Shown here: positions 43,935-53,346 of the stretch, one piece after another
Numbering within the stretch: position 1 is the first letter of the stretch
How the letters are laid out: every line of letters starts with the position of its first letter
NCBI RefSeq assembly: GCF_032716425.1
Contig: NZ_CP090419.1
Location: 259,001-323,000 of the forward strand
Reading direction: 5' to 3'
DNA from: Pseudoalteromonas sp. N1230-9
GTDB taxonomy: Bacteria; Pseudomonadota; Gammaproteobacteria; Enterobacterales; Alteromonadaceae
Length of the DNA: 64,000 nt
Position numbers and translations under genes: made by a program
Notes under the pieces: model-generated
Database searches by the model: none
What the model was told of the DNA's origin: nothing
Seen by the model: the letters and a program-made list of their open reading frames with translations, nothing else

Positions 43935-46014
43935 TATTATAGTTACTTTCCCATTTTTTGAGGTGGTCATAAATAGCTATTTGCGAACGTATTTTCTTAC
44001 GATTGCCACGGCGCACATAGCTGTTTTTTTGTTCGCTATCGATTATGCGCGCTTTAGTTCTATCTTTAAACTGTAGCTCAAGAATATCAATAATGAGCTG
44101 CTTTAATTTTGCATCATATATTGGTGTGGCCACTTCAACACGGTGGTCGAGGTTTCGGGTCATCCAATCGGCTGAGGAAATATAGACTTTCTCCTTGCCA
44201 TTATTGTGAAACACCATTACCCGGGGGTGCTCTAAGAAGCGGTCTACAATACTGATAATACGAATATTATCATTGCCACTAAGTGATGACGGAACTAAAG
44301 AGCACATGCCACGTACAATAATGCGTATCTTTACCCCACGCCTTGCGGCGAAATAAAGATGATCAACGAGTTCTTTATCGACAAGGTTATTGATTTTTAC
44401 TGTAATTCGACCCGTTTTACCCTGCTCAGCATGAGTTATTTCTTTATTGATCAATGAGGTGATTGTTTCTCTGGCATTGACAGGTGAAATCATCAAGTGA
44501 TCGAATTGGAATGGTTTGTAACTACTTTCAATAAACCTAAATACGCTGTCAGATTCTTCCGTTATGCCCTCATGCTTAGTAAACAAACTAAAGTCGGTAT
44601 AAATTTTTGCGGTTTTTTCATGAAAGTTACCCGTACCAATGTGCGCGTATTTAACGATGTTATGCTTTTCTTTGCGATGAATGACGCATAATTTACTGTG
44701 TACTTTTAAAGCAGGGATACCAAAGATAACTTTAATACTTGCATTACTGAGCGTTTTCGCCCATTCGATATTATTTTGTTCATCAAAGCGCGCTTTAAGC
44801 TCTACCATTACCGTGACGTGTTTACCGTTTTTTGCTGCATTTATTAGCGTAGAAACAAGGCGAGACTGGCTGGCTACACGATAAATGTTGACCTTAATCT
44901 GTGTGACATCAGGGTCAAAAGCTGCTTGGCGCACAAACTCAAGTAAATGATTAAAGGTGTGATAGGGGTAATAAAGTAAAATATCTTGTTCTGAGATGGC
45001 ATCAAACACACTCGAGTGATTAGTAAAAGCAGTGCTTTGTAATGCGGGCAGGGGCTTGTTTTCTAAATACTGACGGCCCACATTAGGAAAGGCAATAAAA
45101 TCACGGAAGTTACGATATCGACCCCCTGGGATCAATGCATCATGTTGACTTATATTAAGGCGCTTTTTCATCACTTTAAGCATGTCATCAGGCATACTTT
45201 CGTCATAAACAAGGCGCACAGGCTCGGCAGAAATTCGTTGTTTCAGGCCTTTCGACATTTTGTCGAGTAAACCTTCTTCAAGCTCATCATCTAAGTTGTA
45301 TTCAGCATCGCGGGTGAGTTTTATGGCGTAGCATTGAATATCATCAAAACTAAAAAAGCTGCTAAACACATCGCGAATAAAATAAGCGATGATGTCATCT
45401 AGCATCACAATGGTTTTGTGACGGCGTGTTTTTTCGGGTGGCAAAATAACAAAGCGAGACACGCGATCTGTGGGAACTTCTAGCATCGCGTAATGACTTT
45501 TTTGATTCGTCATTTCGACAAACAAATAGGTCATGGTGTCGTTTATTTGATCTGAGTAGTCTTTCTTTTCAGAGAGTAAAATCGGCAATATATATTGCAG
45601 CACATTGTCGTGAAAAAACTTTTTAAGCCAGGTTACGTGAAATTCAGATAGTTTTTCAGGGAGTTCTACGTGAATATTGTGCTCATTTAAATCATTTAAA
45701 ATATCTTTATGAATCTGATTAAATTTTTTGCCAAGCTGTAGCACTTTGCTTTGGATCTGATGAAGTAAAATCTCATCTTCTTCAAAGTTCGCATCAGGAA
45801 TTTTATTAAGTAAAATTCGCCGTTTCACATCCGCAACACGTACTCTGAAAAACTCATCCATGTTATTTGAATAAATGCCTAAAAAGCGCATGCGTTCAAT
45901 AATTGGGTTGGATTTATCTTTTGCTTCTTGTAGCACGCGCTCATTAAAAGATAGCCAGCTCAGTTCTTTGGCGAAATAACTCATTGCTGGTGATGAGGAA
46001 GGGGTGGCATTCAT
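43927..46014 (-). CDS. ppk: Polyphosphate kinase 1
   Basis: A 695-residue enzyme that makes polyphosphate from ATP. Seen: the N-terminal domain (ELSWLSFNERVLQEAKD, YSNNMDEFFRVRVADVK), ILLYYPYHTFNHLLEFVRQA, the autophosphorylated-His region VHSKLCVIHRKEK and HIGTGNFHEKTAKIYTDFS, and the conserved C-terminal SSADWMTRNLDHRVEVA. Length fits E. coli Ppk (688). Start ATG 46014, with TTG 46026 as alternative. It lies in an operon with ppx. A Pho box and a -10 sit upstream, so it should be induced by phosphate starvation. Confidence 0.95.
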   Translation of the reverse strand: MNATPSSSPAMSYFAKELSWLSFNERVLQEAKDKSNPIIERMRFLGIYSNNMDEFFRVRVADVKRRILLNKIPDANFEEDEILLHQIQSKVLQLGKKFNQIHKDILNDLNEHNIHVELPEKLSEFHVTWLKKFFHDNVLQYILPILLSEKKDYSDQINDTMTYLFVEMTNQKSHYAMLEVPTDRVSRFVILPPEKTRRHKTIVMLDDIIAYFIRDVFSSFFSFDDIQCYAIKLTRDAEYNLDDELEEGLLDKMSKGLKQRISAEPVRLVYDESMPDDMLKVMKKRLNISQHDALIPGGRYRNFRDFIAFPNVGRQYLENKPLPALQSTAFTNHSSVFDAISEQDILLYYPYHTFNHLLEFVRQAAFDPDVTQIKVNIYRVASQSRLVSTLINAAKNGKHVTVMVELKARFDEQNNIEWAKTLSNASIKVIFGIPALKVHSKLCVIHRKEKHNIVKYAHIGTGNFHEKTAKIYTDFSLFTKHEGITEESDSVFRFIESSYKPFQFDHLMISPVNARETITSLINKEITHAEQGKTGRITVKINNLVDKELVDHLYFAARRGVKIRIIVRGMCSLVPSSLSGNDNIRIISIVDRFLEHPRVMVFHNNGKEKVYISSADWMTRNLDHRVEVATPIYDAKLKQLIIDILELQFKDRTKARIIDSEQKNSYVRRGNRKKIRSQIAIYDHLKKWESNYNNE

Positions 46015-46044
46015 CTGATTTCTCAAATATTTATTATTAAATAA

Positions 46045-46078
46045 AAGATAGAGGATACAGATGACACAAGTATGACAA
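46045..46078 (-). promoter_or_regulatory. Pho box and -10 of the ppk-ppx operon
   Basis: On the minus strand TTGTCAT, four bases, GTGTCAT (46061-46078) match two 7-bp Pho half-sites (consensus CTGTCAT, four-base spacer). Ten bases further downstream is TATCTT, a plausible -10. This is the geometry of PhoB-activated promoters, where the box replaces the -35. Confidence 0.65.
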
Positions 46079-46102
46079 GCGTGTCAGTTTTGTGACACGC
46101 TT
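46077..46102. repeat. Perfect 10-bp inverted repeat between gcvR and ppk
   Basis: AAGCGTGTCA, a six-base loop and TGACACGCTT form a perfect hairpin. It touches the ppk Pho box, lies downstream of gcvR, and lacks a following T run, so it may be a protein-binding site or a weak terminator. Confidence 0.6.
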
Positions 46103-46135
46103 AATCTAGCTTAAGTTGTAGAAGTGGTACTTGGT

Positions 46136-46642
46136 TTAAGCATCCTCAATATCAACAATCAAGTCAGTGGTAATTGACTCAAGCGCTGTTATTACTTCAT
46201 CTTTGTTCATGCCTACAGGCAAGGCGACCGTTGCAACAGCACTAAAAATAGGGACTCCCCAGTTAGGTGCGCTCTGCTGTTTTGAGTTCAGGTGTGTAAT
46301 GTTTGCGCCTTTATGGCGTATTACACTGGCGAGCTCTTGTACGATTCCAGGTCTATCGTTGCCTGTTATTACAAAATTAATTTGCTCCGTCGACACCTCT
46401 GGAAGGATATCTGAACCACGCTCGATTCGTACTTCTAAATGAGGTAAACCGTGCAAAGCATCTTGTAGCTCTTGTAGATGCTCCTCTGGTACAGCAGCTT
46501 CGATAATGCCTGCAAAGTGACCTGCTAAATGACTTAAATTACTCGATAGCCAATTGCCGTGATGGCTTAAAATTGTGGCCGAAATATCTTCAACGAGCCC
46601 CGGTTTATCGGGACCAAGTATGGTGATTACTAACTGCTTCAT
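46136..46642 (-). CDS. gcvR: ACT-domain protein GcvR (glycine cleavage regulator)
   Basis: A 168-residue cytoplasmic protein made of two ACT domains (about 3-75: LVITILGPDKPGLVEDISATI; and about 85-160: NFVITGNDRPGIVQELASVI). This is the layout of GcvR, the glycine-sensing partner of GcvA in E. coli. The frame runs back to 46765, but ATG 46642 (MKQLVITILGPDKPG) is the natural start. Typical neighbours (bcp, dapA) are not present here. A related PSP/ACT protein is possible. It is transcribed on the minus strand ahead of ppk. Confidence 0.8.
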   Translation of the reverse strand: MKQLVITILGPDKPGLVEDISATILSHHGNWLSSNLSHLAGHFAGIIEAAVPEEHLQELQDALHGLPHLEVRIERGSDILPEVSTEQINFVITGNDRPGIVQELASVIRHKGANITHLNSKQQSAPNWGVPIFSAVATVALPVGMNKDEVITALESITTDLIVDIEDA

Positions 46643-46908
46643 GCTTAAATCTCTATAAAATGCCTCTGAAAAAAATGAAAAAGGAGGGAGGCTTTGGTTA
46701 AAATGATTCTTATTATTGAAAAATAAGTCATATTGAGTATTGATGCTGTTTGAGTATTTGTCCAATTTTTTTCATATAGTTATAAAAGATTAGTTATAAC
46801 AAAATCTTAGTCAAAGACATTGAACTTTCTTATGGCACGGTTTAAGCCATACTTTAAAAAGATGTTAACTCCCCAAATAAAGTCGTTTATTACACTCAAT
46901 TATGACGT

Positions 46909-46942
46909 TTGTAACAATACTGTCATCTTGGTGAAATATAAT
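46909..46942 (+). promoter_or_regulatory. Pho box and -10 of the pst operon
   Basis: TTGTAAC, four bases, CTGTCAT (46909-46926) form a good Pho box, and TATAAT follows ten bases later (46937-46942). The start codon of pstC is 32 bases further. This supports PhoB activation of pstCAB-phoU. The remainder of 46643-46908 is AT-rich without other features. Confidence 0.8.
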
Positions 46943-46973
46943 CCGCCCAACGTTAAGATTTAAGGGTGTTTTG

Positions 46974-49208
46974 ATGACTTCCAATCCGAGTAAACCGACC
47001 TTTCATACGGATAGAAGCCGTCTATTTAAAGACAGGTTTGCCAAATGGGGTATTTCCGCAGGTGGTGTAATGGTGCTGATAGCACTGTTACTTATTTTCT
47101 TTTACCTTCTTTATGTTGTTCAGCCTATTTTTGAGTCAGCAAAAGTGGAAACACGTAACAGTGTGAAGCTAACGAATGCATCTCAAGTTGTAGGGTTGGG
47201 CATGGAGGAGCAAACCGAAGTTGCTTTCTTACTAGGTGAAACAGGTAATGTGGACTTTTACAATATTGAAAAAGACCACTTTGGTAAGAAGATCACCACT
47301 CTTAATACAGAATTACCAAGCGATGTGAGCAGTTTTGCAAGCTCAGCACCGTTTCAAGGTCAATACGCTTATGGTCTTGAAAATGGCTCTGTGGTTGTCG
47401 TAGCGCCAAAGTTTTTAGTCACGTTTCCGAATAATCAGCGCCAGTTAACACCGCGTTTAGATTATCCTTTAGGTGACATTGCCCTTGAGGTTGATGATCA
47501 GGGTGCGGCGATTACTAAATTTGCATTTAGCCACTATGAAGATAAAACCGCGGTTGTTGCTTTAACAGCAGACAAGCGCGTTTTATTTAGCAGCTTTGTG
47601 GGTGAAGAAAATATGTTCACAGGCGAAGTTGAGTGGGTTGTTGAACGCACTGAGCTTGATATTGAAGGACGTGTTGATGAGCTATTAATCTCACCTGATA
47701 CAACGCGTACATTCGTGCGCTCTGCAAATCAAATTTATGTTTATGATACGCGTTACCCTTCAGAGGTTGAGCAAATCCAATTGCTTGCTGCAAATGAAGA
47801 GAACGCAAATCTTGTTTCAACTCAGCTATTAGCTGGTGCTAACTCGTTAATGCTTGCTAATGATAATGGCGAAGTCTCACAGTGGTTTGAAGTAAATACA
47901 GAAGATGGCCGTGAATTTAAAAAGATTCGTGCTTTTGAAACCAGTAAACAGTCTAAGTTAAATATTTTTACTGAATTTTATCGTCGTACTTTCTTCACCG
48001 CAGGTGCTAACGGTGAGTTAGGTATTTATTACACCACAAGTGATGCAAAACTGTGGCAAGGTAAAGTAAGTGACGGCCCAATTCAAAACTTTGCAATTGC
48101 ACCACGCTCAAATGCTGCGCTTATTTTAGCGGATGATGCATTAAAAGTTGTAGAAGTCCACAATGAACACCCTGAGGTGACTTGGTCTGCACTATGGCAA
48201 GAAGTATGGTACGAAGGCTACCCAGAGCCAGGTTATATTTGGCAGTCAACCTCTGCAAGTGATGACTTTGAGTCTAAGTTCTCATTGGTACCCATTTCAT
48301 TTGGTACGATTAAGGCAGCGTTATATGCCATGCTATTTGCCGTGCCAATTGCACTTTCTGCGGCAATTTATACAGCCTACTTTATGTCGAGCGAACTACG
48401 TAAAGTGGTTAAGCCAACAGTTGAAATCATGGAAGCACTACCAACGGTAATTCTTGGTTTCTTAGCTGGTCTTTGGTTGGCACCATTAATTGAAGAGCAC
48501 TTACCAGCGATTATCGGTTTATTAATTCTTTTACCATTAGGGATTTTATTAACTGCTTTTGGTTGGAATAAGTTACCGAACTCAATTCGTCATCGCATTC
48601 CAGAAGGTTCACACTCTATTCTATTGATTCCAGTCGTGTTATTCATTGGCTGGTTATCATTTGCTATGAGCGGCACAATTGAACTTTGGATGTTTGATGG
48701 TAATGTGCGTCAATTTCTGACTAACGAATTAGGCATGACATTCGACCAACGAAATTCACTTGTTGTGGGGATCGCAATGGGCTTTGCTGTCATTCCGACT
48801 ATTTTCTCTATTGCTGAAGATGCCGTATTCAGTGTGCCTAAGCACTTATCAAATGGCTCTTTAGCGCTTGGGGCTACGCAATGGCAAACCCTTGTTCGTG
48901 TTGTGTTATTGACAGCAAGCCCTGGTATTTTCTCGGCGGTGATGATGGGACTTGGTCGTGCGGTAGGCGAGACCATGATTGTACTGATGGCTACAGGTAA
49001 TACACCAATTATGGATTGGAGTATTTTCCAAGGGATGAGAACCCTTGCAGCGAACATAGCAGTAGAAATGCCAGAATCTGAGGTAGGTAGTTCACACTAT
49101 CGAATCCTATTCTTAGCAGCGTTTGTATTATTTATATTCACATTTATTTTCAACACAGTGGCTGAGTTTGTACGTCAGCAACTGCGTGATAAATATAGTT
49201 CAATGTAG
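46974..49208 (+). CDS. pstC: Phosphate ABC transporter permease PstC (long form)
   Basis: A 744-residue inner-membrane protein. One membrane segment (about 25-47) is followed by a large extracytoplasmic region (about 50-430) that resembles a beta-propeller-like repeat. The permease domain (about 440-740) follows with about six membrane segments, including MEALPTVILGFLAGLW, the EAA-type loop GSLALGATQWQTLVRVVL, and GRAVGETMIVLMATGN. This long form is typical of Alteromonadales/Vibrio PstC, in contrast to E. coli (319 residues). Start ATG 46974 is chosen (AAGGGTG upstream). First gene of pstCAB-phoU; no pstS is present in the operon. Confidence 0.9.
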   Translation: MTSNPSKPTFHTDRSRLFKDRFAKWGISAGGVMVLIALLLIFFYLLYVVQPIFESAKVETRNSVKLTNASQVVGLGMEEQTEVAFLLGETGNVDFYNIEKDHFGKKITTLNTELPSDVSSFASSAPFQGQYAYGLENGSVVVVAPKFLVTFPNNQRQLTPRLDYPLGDIALEVDDQGAAITKFAFSHYEDKTAVVALTADKRVLFSSFVGEENMFTGEVEWVVERTELDIEGRVDELLISPDTTRTFVRSANQIYVYDTRYPSEVEQIQLLAANEENANLVSTQLLAGANSLMLANDNGEVSQWFEVNTEDGREFKKIRAFETSKQSKLNIFTEFYRRTFFTAGANGELGIYYTTSDAKLWQGKVSDGPIQNFAIAPRSNAALILADDALKVVEVHNEHPEVTWSALWQEVWYEGYPEPGYIWQSTSASDDFESKFSLVPISFGTIKAALYAMLFAVPIALSAAIYTAYFMSSELRKVVKPTVEIMEALPTVILGFLAGLWLAPLIEEHLPAIIGLLILLPLGILLTAFGWNKLPNSIRHRIPEGSHSILLIPVVLFIGWLSFAMSGTIELWMFDGNVRQFLTNELGMTFDQRNSLVVGIAMGFAVIPTIFSIAEDAVFSVPKHLSNGSLALGATQWQTLVRVVLLTASPGIFSAVMMGLGRAVGETMIVLMATGNTPIMDWSIFQGMRTLAANIAVEMPESEVGSSHYRILFLAAFVLFIFTFIFNTVAEFVRQQLRDKYSSM

Positions 49209-49223
49209 GTGGAGAGACACGAC

Positions 49224-50873
49224 ATGGTAAAGCAGTGGTTTAAGTCTGGTTCTCCTTGGATTTGGATGACCGGCGGTGCGGTTAGCATCAGTTTAATCTC
49301 GGTTCTTGGCTTATTAGCCATGATTGCTTGGAAAGGTTTAAGCTTTTTCTGGCCATCAGAAGTTGTGCAGCTTGAGTTACAGGGTTCTGTAGCCAAGCAA
49401 ACGGTAATTGGTGAAATTTATGACCGTGAACTTGTTCCAAAATCTCGTATTGAAGCGACGGGCGTTGATTTATCTCATTACGAAAAAGACGAGTTAGAGC
49501 GATTATTAATTAAAACCGGTAACCGTGAGTACGTTGATCTGGATTTCCGTTGGGTATTGGAAACGGATATTCAATCGCGTACTGCACCTGCTGCATTAGC
49601 GGTATTTGAACGCAGTAAAAATGGTAATTTTTACGGTTATGTCGAGCAGGTTTTTAAAGATGGTGAAGTGATTACTGAAAATAAAGTTGAAGTACTTTAT
49701 GAGCTTGTGGAGCGTGCAGTTGAGTTAAATGACCAAGCACTGGATCTACAAAATGGCGACATTGGTCACATTAACTATGAACTTGAGCGTTTACGTTTAA
49801 AAGAAAAAGCATACCAGCTTGATAATGAACTTACCGATGAGCGTGTCGCTGAGCTTGCACAAGCACGTGCTGAACTTCGTGCTGAGTATTCAGAACTTGA
49901 AAAGCAATTATTTGCACTACGTAAAGAAGCAAAACGTGATCAGGTTACAGTTAAAGACATGCGTGGTGAAGTGGTGACTTTACCTCTTTATCAGGTGCTT
50001 GATGTATGGTTCCCGAATGACATGGGTTTCTTTGCTAAGCTTGGTCATTACTTTGCGCAACTGGGTAAGTTTGTATCAGATGACCCACGTGAAGCGAACA
50101 CGGAAGGGGGTGTATTCCCTGCCATTTTCGGTACTGTTTTTATGGTACTATTAATGGCTGTTATTGTGACGCCATTTGGCGTTGTTGCAGCAATTTATTT
50201 ACACGAATACGCTGCGAAAAATGCAGTAACTAAGATGATCCGTATCGCGGTAATCAACCTTGCGGGTGTACCATCAATTGTTTACGGTGTATTTGGTCTA
50301 GGCTTCTTCGTATACATGTTAGGTGGCAGTATTGACCAACTATTTTACCCAGAATCATCGCCAAGCCCTGTATTTGGTACACCGGGTGTGATTTGGTCTG
50401 CATTAACCTTAGCGATTTTAACGTTACCTGTTGTTATTGTCTCAACAGAAGAAGGTTTATCACGTATTCCTAGTACAGTACGACATGGCTCATTGGCTCT
50501 TGGCGCAACTAAAGCAGAGACACTTTGGCGTATCATCATTCCAATGGCAAGCCCTGCGATTATGACAGGTTTAATCCTAGCGGTTGCACGTGCGGCCGGC
50601 GAAGTAGCACCACTCATGCTGGTAGGTGTTGTGAAGATGGCACCAACATTACCACTTGACGGTAACTTCCCATATGTACATTTAGATAGAAAATTTATGC
50701 ACTTAGGTTTCCACATTTATGATGTTGGTTTCCAAAGCCCTAACGTAGAAGCGGCACGTCCGCTGGTATATGCGACGGCATTCTTACTGGTATCAGTAAT
50801 TATCGCCCTGAATATCACTGCGATTGGTATTCGTAACCATTTACGCGAAAAGTTTAGAGCTCTTGAGCATTAA
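49224..50873 (+). CDS. pstA: Phosphate ABC transporter permease PstA (long form)
   Basis: A 549-residue inner-membrane protein, paired with PstC. One membrane segment (about 12-38), then a long extracytoplasmic region that includes a coiled coil (about 165-240: LVERAVELNDQALDLQNGD and RAELRAEYSELEKQLFALRK). The permease domain is at about 300-545, with VPSIVYGVFGLGFFVYML, the EAA-loop GSLALGATKAETLWRIIIPM and ARAAGEVAPLMLVGVV. Start ATG 49224 with GGTGGAG upstream; GTG 49209 is an alternative. It transports phosphate with PstC/PstB after delivery by a PstS encoded elsewhere. Confidence 0.92.
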   Translation: MVKQWFKSGSPWIWMTGGAVSISLISVLGLLAMIAWKGLSFFWPSEVVQLELQGSVAKQTVIGEIYDRELVPKSRIEATGVDLSHYEKDELERLLIKTGNREYVDLDFRWVLETDIQSRTAPAALAVFERSKNGNFYGYVEQVFKDGEVITENKVEVLYELVERAVELNDQALDLQNGDIGHINYELERLRLKEKAYQLDNELTDERVAELAQARAELRAEYSELEKQLFALRKEAKRDQVTVKDMRGEVVTLPLYQVLDVWFPNDMGFFAKLGHYFAQLGKFVSDDPREANTEGGVFPAIFGTVFMVLLMAVIVTPFGVVAAIYLHEYAAKNAVTKMIRIAVINLAGVPSIVYGVFGLGFFVYMLGGSIDQLFYPESSPSPVFGTPGVIWSALTLAILTLPVVIVSTEEGLSRIPSTVRHGSLALGATKAETLWRIIIPMASPAIMTGLILAVARAAGEVAPLMLVGVVKMAPTLPLDGNFPYVHLDRKFMHLGFHIYDVGFQSPNVEAARPLVYATAFLLVSVIIALNITAIGIRNHLREKFRALEH

Positions 50874-50899
50874 TACAGAATTTTTATAGGTAGACAGAG

Positions 50900-51727
50900 A
50901 TGATTACAGTTGCACCACAGGTAAACCAAGCAAAAAGCGCGGCAAAACTAGATTTAGATAATCTAACGGCTGAACAAAAAGCATTAGAGATTAAAAACTT
51001 AGATCTATACTACGGTGATAAGCAAGCGCTAAGTGGCGTAAATATGAACATTCCGAAAGGTCAGGTAACCGCGTTTATCGGGCCATCAGGTTGTGGTAAA
51101 TCAACACTTTTACGTTGTATCAATCGAATGAATGATTTGGTTGATAGCTGTCGTATCGAAGGCGAGATTTTGCTTCAAGGCCATAATATCTATGACAAAA
51201 ACGTCGATGTTGCAGCGCTTCGTAGAAATGTCGGGATGGTTTTCCAACGTCCGAATCCATTTCCAAAATCAATCTACGAAAATGTTGTTTATGGCCTACG
51301 CTTACAAGGTATCAAAGAAAAGCGTAAATTAGACGAAGTGGTTGAACAGTCTTTGCGCGGTGCAGCGTTGTGGGACGAAGTGAAAGACCGCTTACACGAT
51401 AGTGCATTTGGTTTGTCTGGTGGTCAGCAACAACGTCTAGTTATTGCTCGCTCAATCGCTATTGAACCTGAAGTACTTCTTCTGGATGAGCCAACGTCAG
51501 CACTTGATCCAATTTCGACGTTAGTGATCGAAGAGCTAATTAATGATTTAAAGAGCAAGTTTACCGTTGTTATTGTTACTCATAACATGCAACAAGCTGC
51601 ACGTGTATCTGATCAGACAGCGTTTATGTACATGGGTGAGCTGATTGAGTATTCAGATACCAACACGTTATTCACGACGCCAACTAAGAAGAAAACTGAA
51701 GACTACATCACTGGCCGTTACGGCTAG
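50900..51727 (+). CDS. pstB: Phosphate ABC transporter ATPase PstB
   Basis: A 275-residue ATPase that energises phosphate uptake. Seen: Walker [10 protein letters not shown] (about 65-73), Q-loop [15 protein letters not shown], signature [13 protein letters not shown], Walker [14 protein letters not shown] and the switch His in [10 protein letters not shown]. The N-terminal extension of about 25 residues is longer than in E. coli PstB (257). It is third in the operon. Confidence 0.97.
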   Translation: MITVAPQVNQAKSAAKLDLDNLTAEQKALEIKNLDLYYGDKQALSGVNMNIPKGQVTAFIGPSGCGKSTLLRCINRMNDLVDSCRIEGEILLQGHNIYDKNVDVAALRRNVGMVFQRPNPFPKSIYENVVYGLRLQGIKEKRKLDEVVEQSLRGAALWDEVKDRLHDSAFGLSGGQQQRLVIARSIAIEPEVLLLDEPTSALDPISTLVIEELINDLKSKFTVVIVTHNMQQAARVSDQTAFMYMGELIEYSDTNTLFTTPTKKKTEDYITGRYG

Positions 51728-51773
51728 CAACTGCCTAGCTTAGTGAACGTCAACGAATTTATAGAGGTAGACA

Positions 51774-52475
51774 ATGGAACATAACATTAATAAACACATT
51801 TCAGGTCGCTTTAATCAAGAGCTTGAGAATGTGCGCAACCATGTTTTAAACATGGGTGGTCTAGTTGAGCAGCAACTAAATAGCGCATTAGATGCAGTAA
51901 GCAATGGTGATGCAGAACTTGCGCAAAAAGTGCGTGAAAATGACTATAAAGTTAATGCGATGGAAGTGAACATTGATGAAGAGTGCACGCGTATTATTGC
52001 TCGTCGTCAGCCAGCTGCCAGTGATTTACGTTTAGTCATTGCCATAGCCAAAACCATTGCTGATTTAGAGCGCATTGGTGATGAAGCAGAACGGATTGCA
52101 AAAGTTGCTTTAGATTCATTCACTAAAGACCAGCAAGACTTATTAGTAAATATTGAAAATATGGGTCGTCTAGTATCAAAAATGCTTCACGATGTACTTG
52201 ATGCATTTGCTCGTATGGATGTGCAATGTGCGTTTGAAGTACACAAAGAAGACGCCAAAGTTGACCGTGAATATGAAGCTATTACACGTCAAATTATGAC
52301 ATATATGATGGAAGACCCACGCTCAATCCCAAAAATTATGGATTTAGTATGGTCTGTACGTTCTTTAGAGCGTATTGGTGACCGTTGTCAAAACATTGCT
52401 GAATACATTATCTATTTTGTTAACGGCAAAGATATTCGTCATACATCTCAAGAGGATATAGAAAAGTCGCTGTAA
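51774..52475 (+). CDS. phoU: Phosphate signalling protein PhoU
   Basis: A 233-residue cytoplasmic helical protein with two PhoU repeats. Each has an E-x-x-x-D type metal motif, seen in [15 protein letters not shown] (near 103) and [15 protein letters not shown] (near 200). It couples the state of PstSCAB to the PhoR kinase and limits uptake. It follows pstB by 46 bases. A small GGCC hairpin sits about 30 bases after its stop. Confidence 0.96.
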   Translation: MEHNINKHISGRFNQELENVRNHVLNMGGLVEQQLNSALDAVSNGDAELAQKVRENDYKVNAMEVNIDEECTRIIARRQPAASDLRLVIAIAKTIADLERIGDEAERIAKVALDSFTKDQQDLLVNIENMGRLVSKMLHDVLDAFARMDVQCAFEVHKEDAKVDREYEAITRQIMTYMMEDPRSIPKIMDLVWSVRSLERIGDRCQNIAEYIIYFVNGKDIRHTSQEDIEKSL

Positions 52476-52503
52476 ATTATCCGCTACTTTTCAATATTTA
52501 ACC

Positions 52504-52527
52504 GAGCGGCCCAGTGGCCGCTTTGTC
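52504..52527 (+). terminator. Hairpin after phoU, possible weak terminator
   Basis: AGCGGCC, a four-base loop and GGCCGCT, followed by TTTGTCT. Stem is strong but the T run is interrupted, so partial read-through to the next genes is plausible. Confidence 0.55.
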
Positions 52528-52626
52528 TATTATTGGTTATGTAAGGCAGAAAAAGCGTTCACAATCGAACACAATGCTGTAAAATTCGAACCTGCCAAAG
52601 CATACTAATTTATTAAAGGGTCAGTT

Positions 52627-53304
52627 ATGCCTACAAATGCATTTTTAGGGGTATTTGCTAAATCTCCTATTAAGCCTATGGAAGATCACATTAAGAAAGT
52701 ACATCAAGCAAGTAAGGCCTTGATCCCTTTCTTTAATCACGTTTTTAAAGAAGAGTGGAAAGAAGCGGAAGAAATCCGTCTAAACATTCGTAATTTAGAG
52801 CGTGAAGCGGATGACATGAAACGTGATATTCGCCTTCAACTACCGCGTGGCTTATTTATGCCAGTCGAGCGTACCGATTTACTTGAACTTGTTACTCAAC
52901 AAGACAAAATAGCGAATAAAGCGAAAGATATTGCAGGGCGTGTCGTTGGTCGAGAAATGACTATTCCTGCTGAAATTCAAGAAGATTTCCTTGCTTATGT
53001 TGTTCGCTGTGTTGATGCAACTAAACAGGCATCAAAAGCAATTAATGAGCTAGATGAGCTATTAGAAACGGGCTTTAAAGGTCGTGAAGTTACTTTAGTT
53101 GAAAAAATGCTCGTTGAGTTGGACGCAATTGAACAAGACACGGATGACATGCAAATTAAAATACGCCGTCAATTGCGCGCCGTCGAAAATGAACTTAACC
53201 CTATTGATGCAATGTTCTTATACAAGATCATTGAATGGGTTGGCGACTTAGCTGATATTGCTGAGCGCGTAGGTTCTCGTCTTGAGCTGATGTTAGCTCG
53301 ATAA
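52627..53304 (+). CDS. PhoU-like (DUF47/TIGR00153) protein
   Basis: A 225-residue helical cytoplasmic protein of the DUF47 family (TIGR00153), distant kin of PhoU. Seen: FLGVFAKSPIKPMEDHI at the start, LRNLEREADDMKRDIR-like metal motif (NLEREADDMKRDI) and a second (AIEQDTDDMQIKIRRQL). These pair with Pit-type phosphate carriers and are thought to regulate them. It is 42 bases upstream of the PitA gene. No clear Pho box was found in the short upstream region. Confidence 0.9.
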   Translation: MPTNAFLGVFAKSPIKPMEDHIKKVHQASKALIPFFNHVFKEEWKEAEEIRLNIRNLEREADDMKRDIRLQLPRGLFMPVERTDLLELVTQQDKIANKAKDIAGRVVGREMTIPAEIQEDFLAYVVRCVDATKQASKAINELDELLETGFKGREVTLVEKMLVELDAIEQDTDDMQIKIRRQLRAVENELNPIDAMFLYKIIEWVGDLADIAERVGSRLELMLAR

Positions 53305-53346
53305 TTTAAAATCAGTTCAAATACGAAAAATTAAAGGTTTCACACA

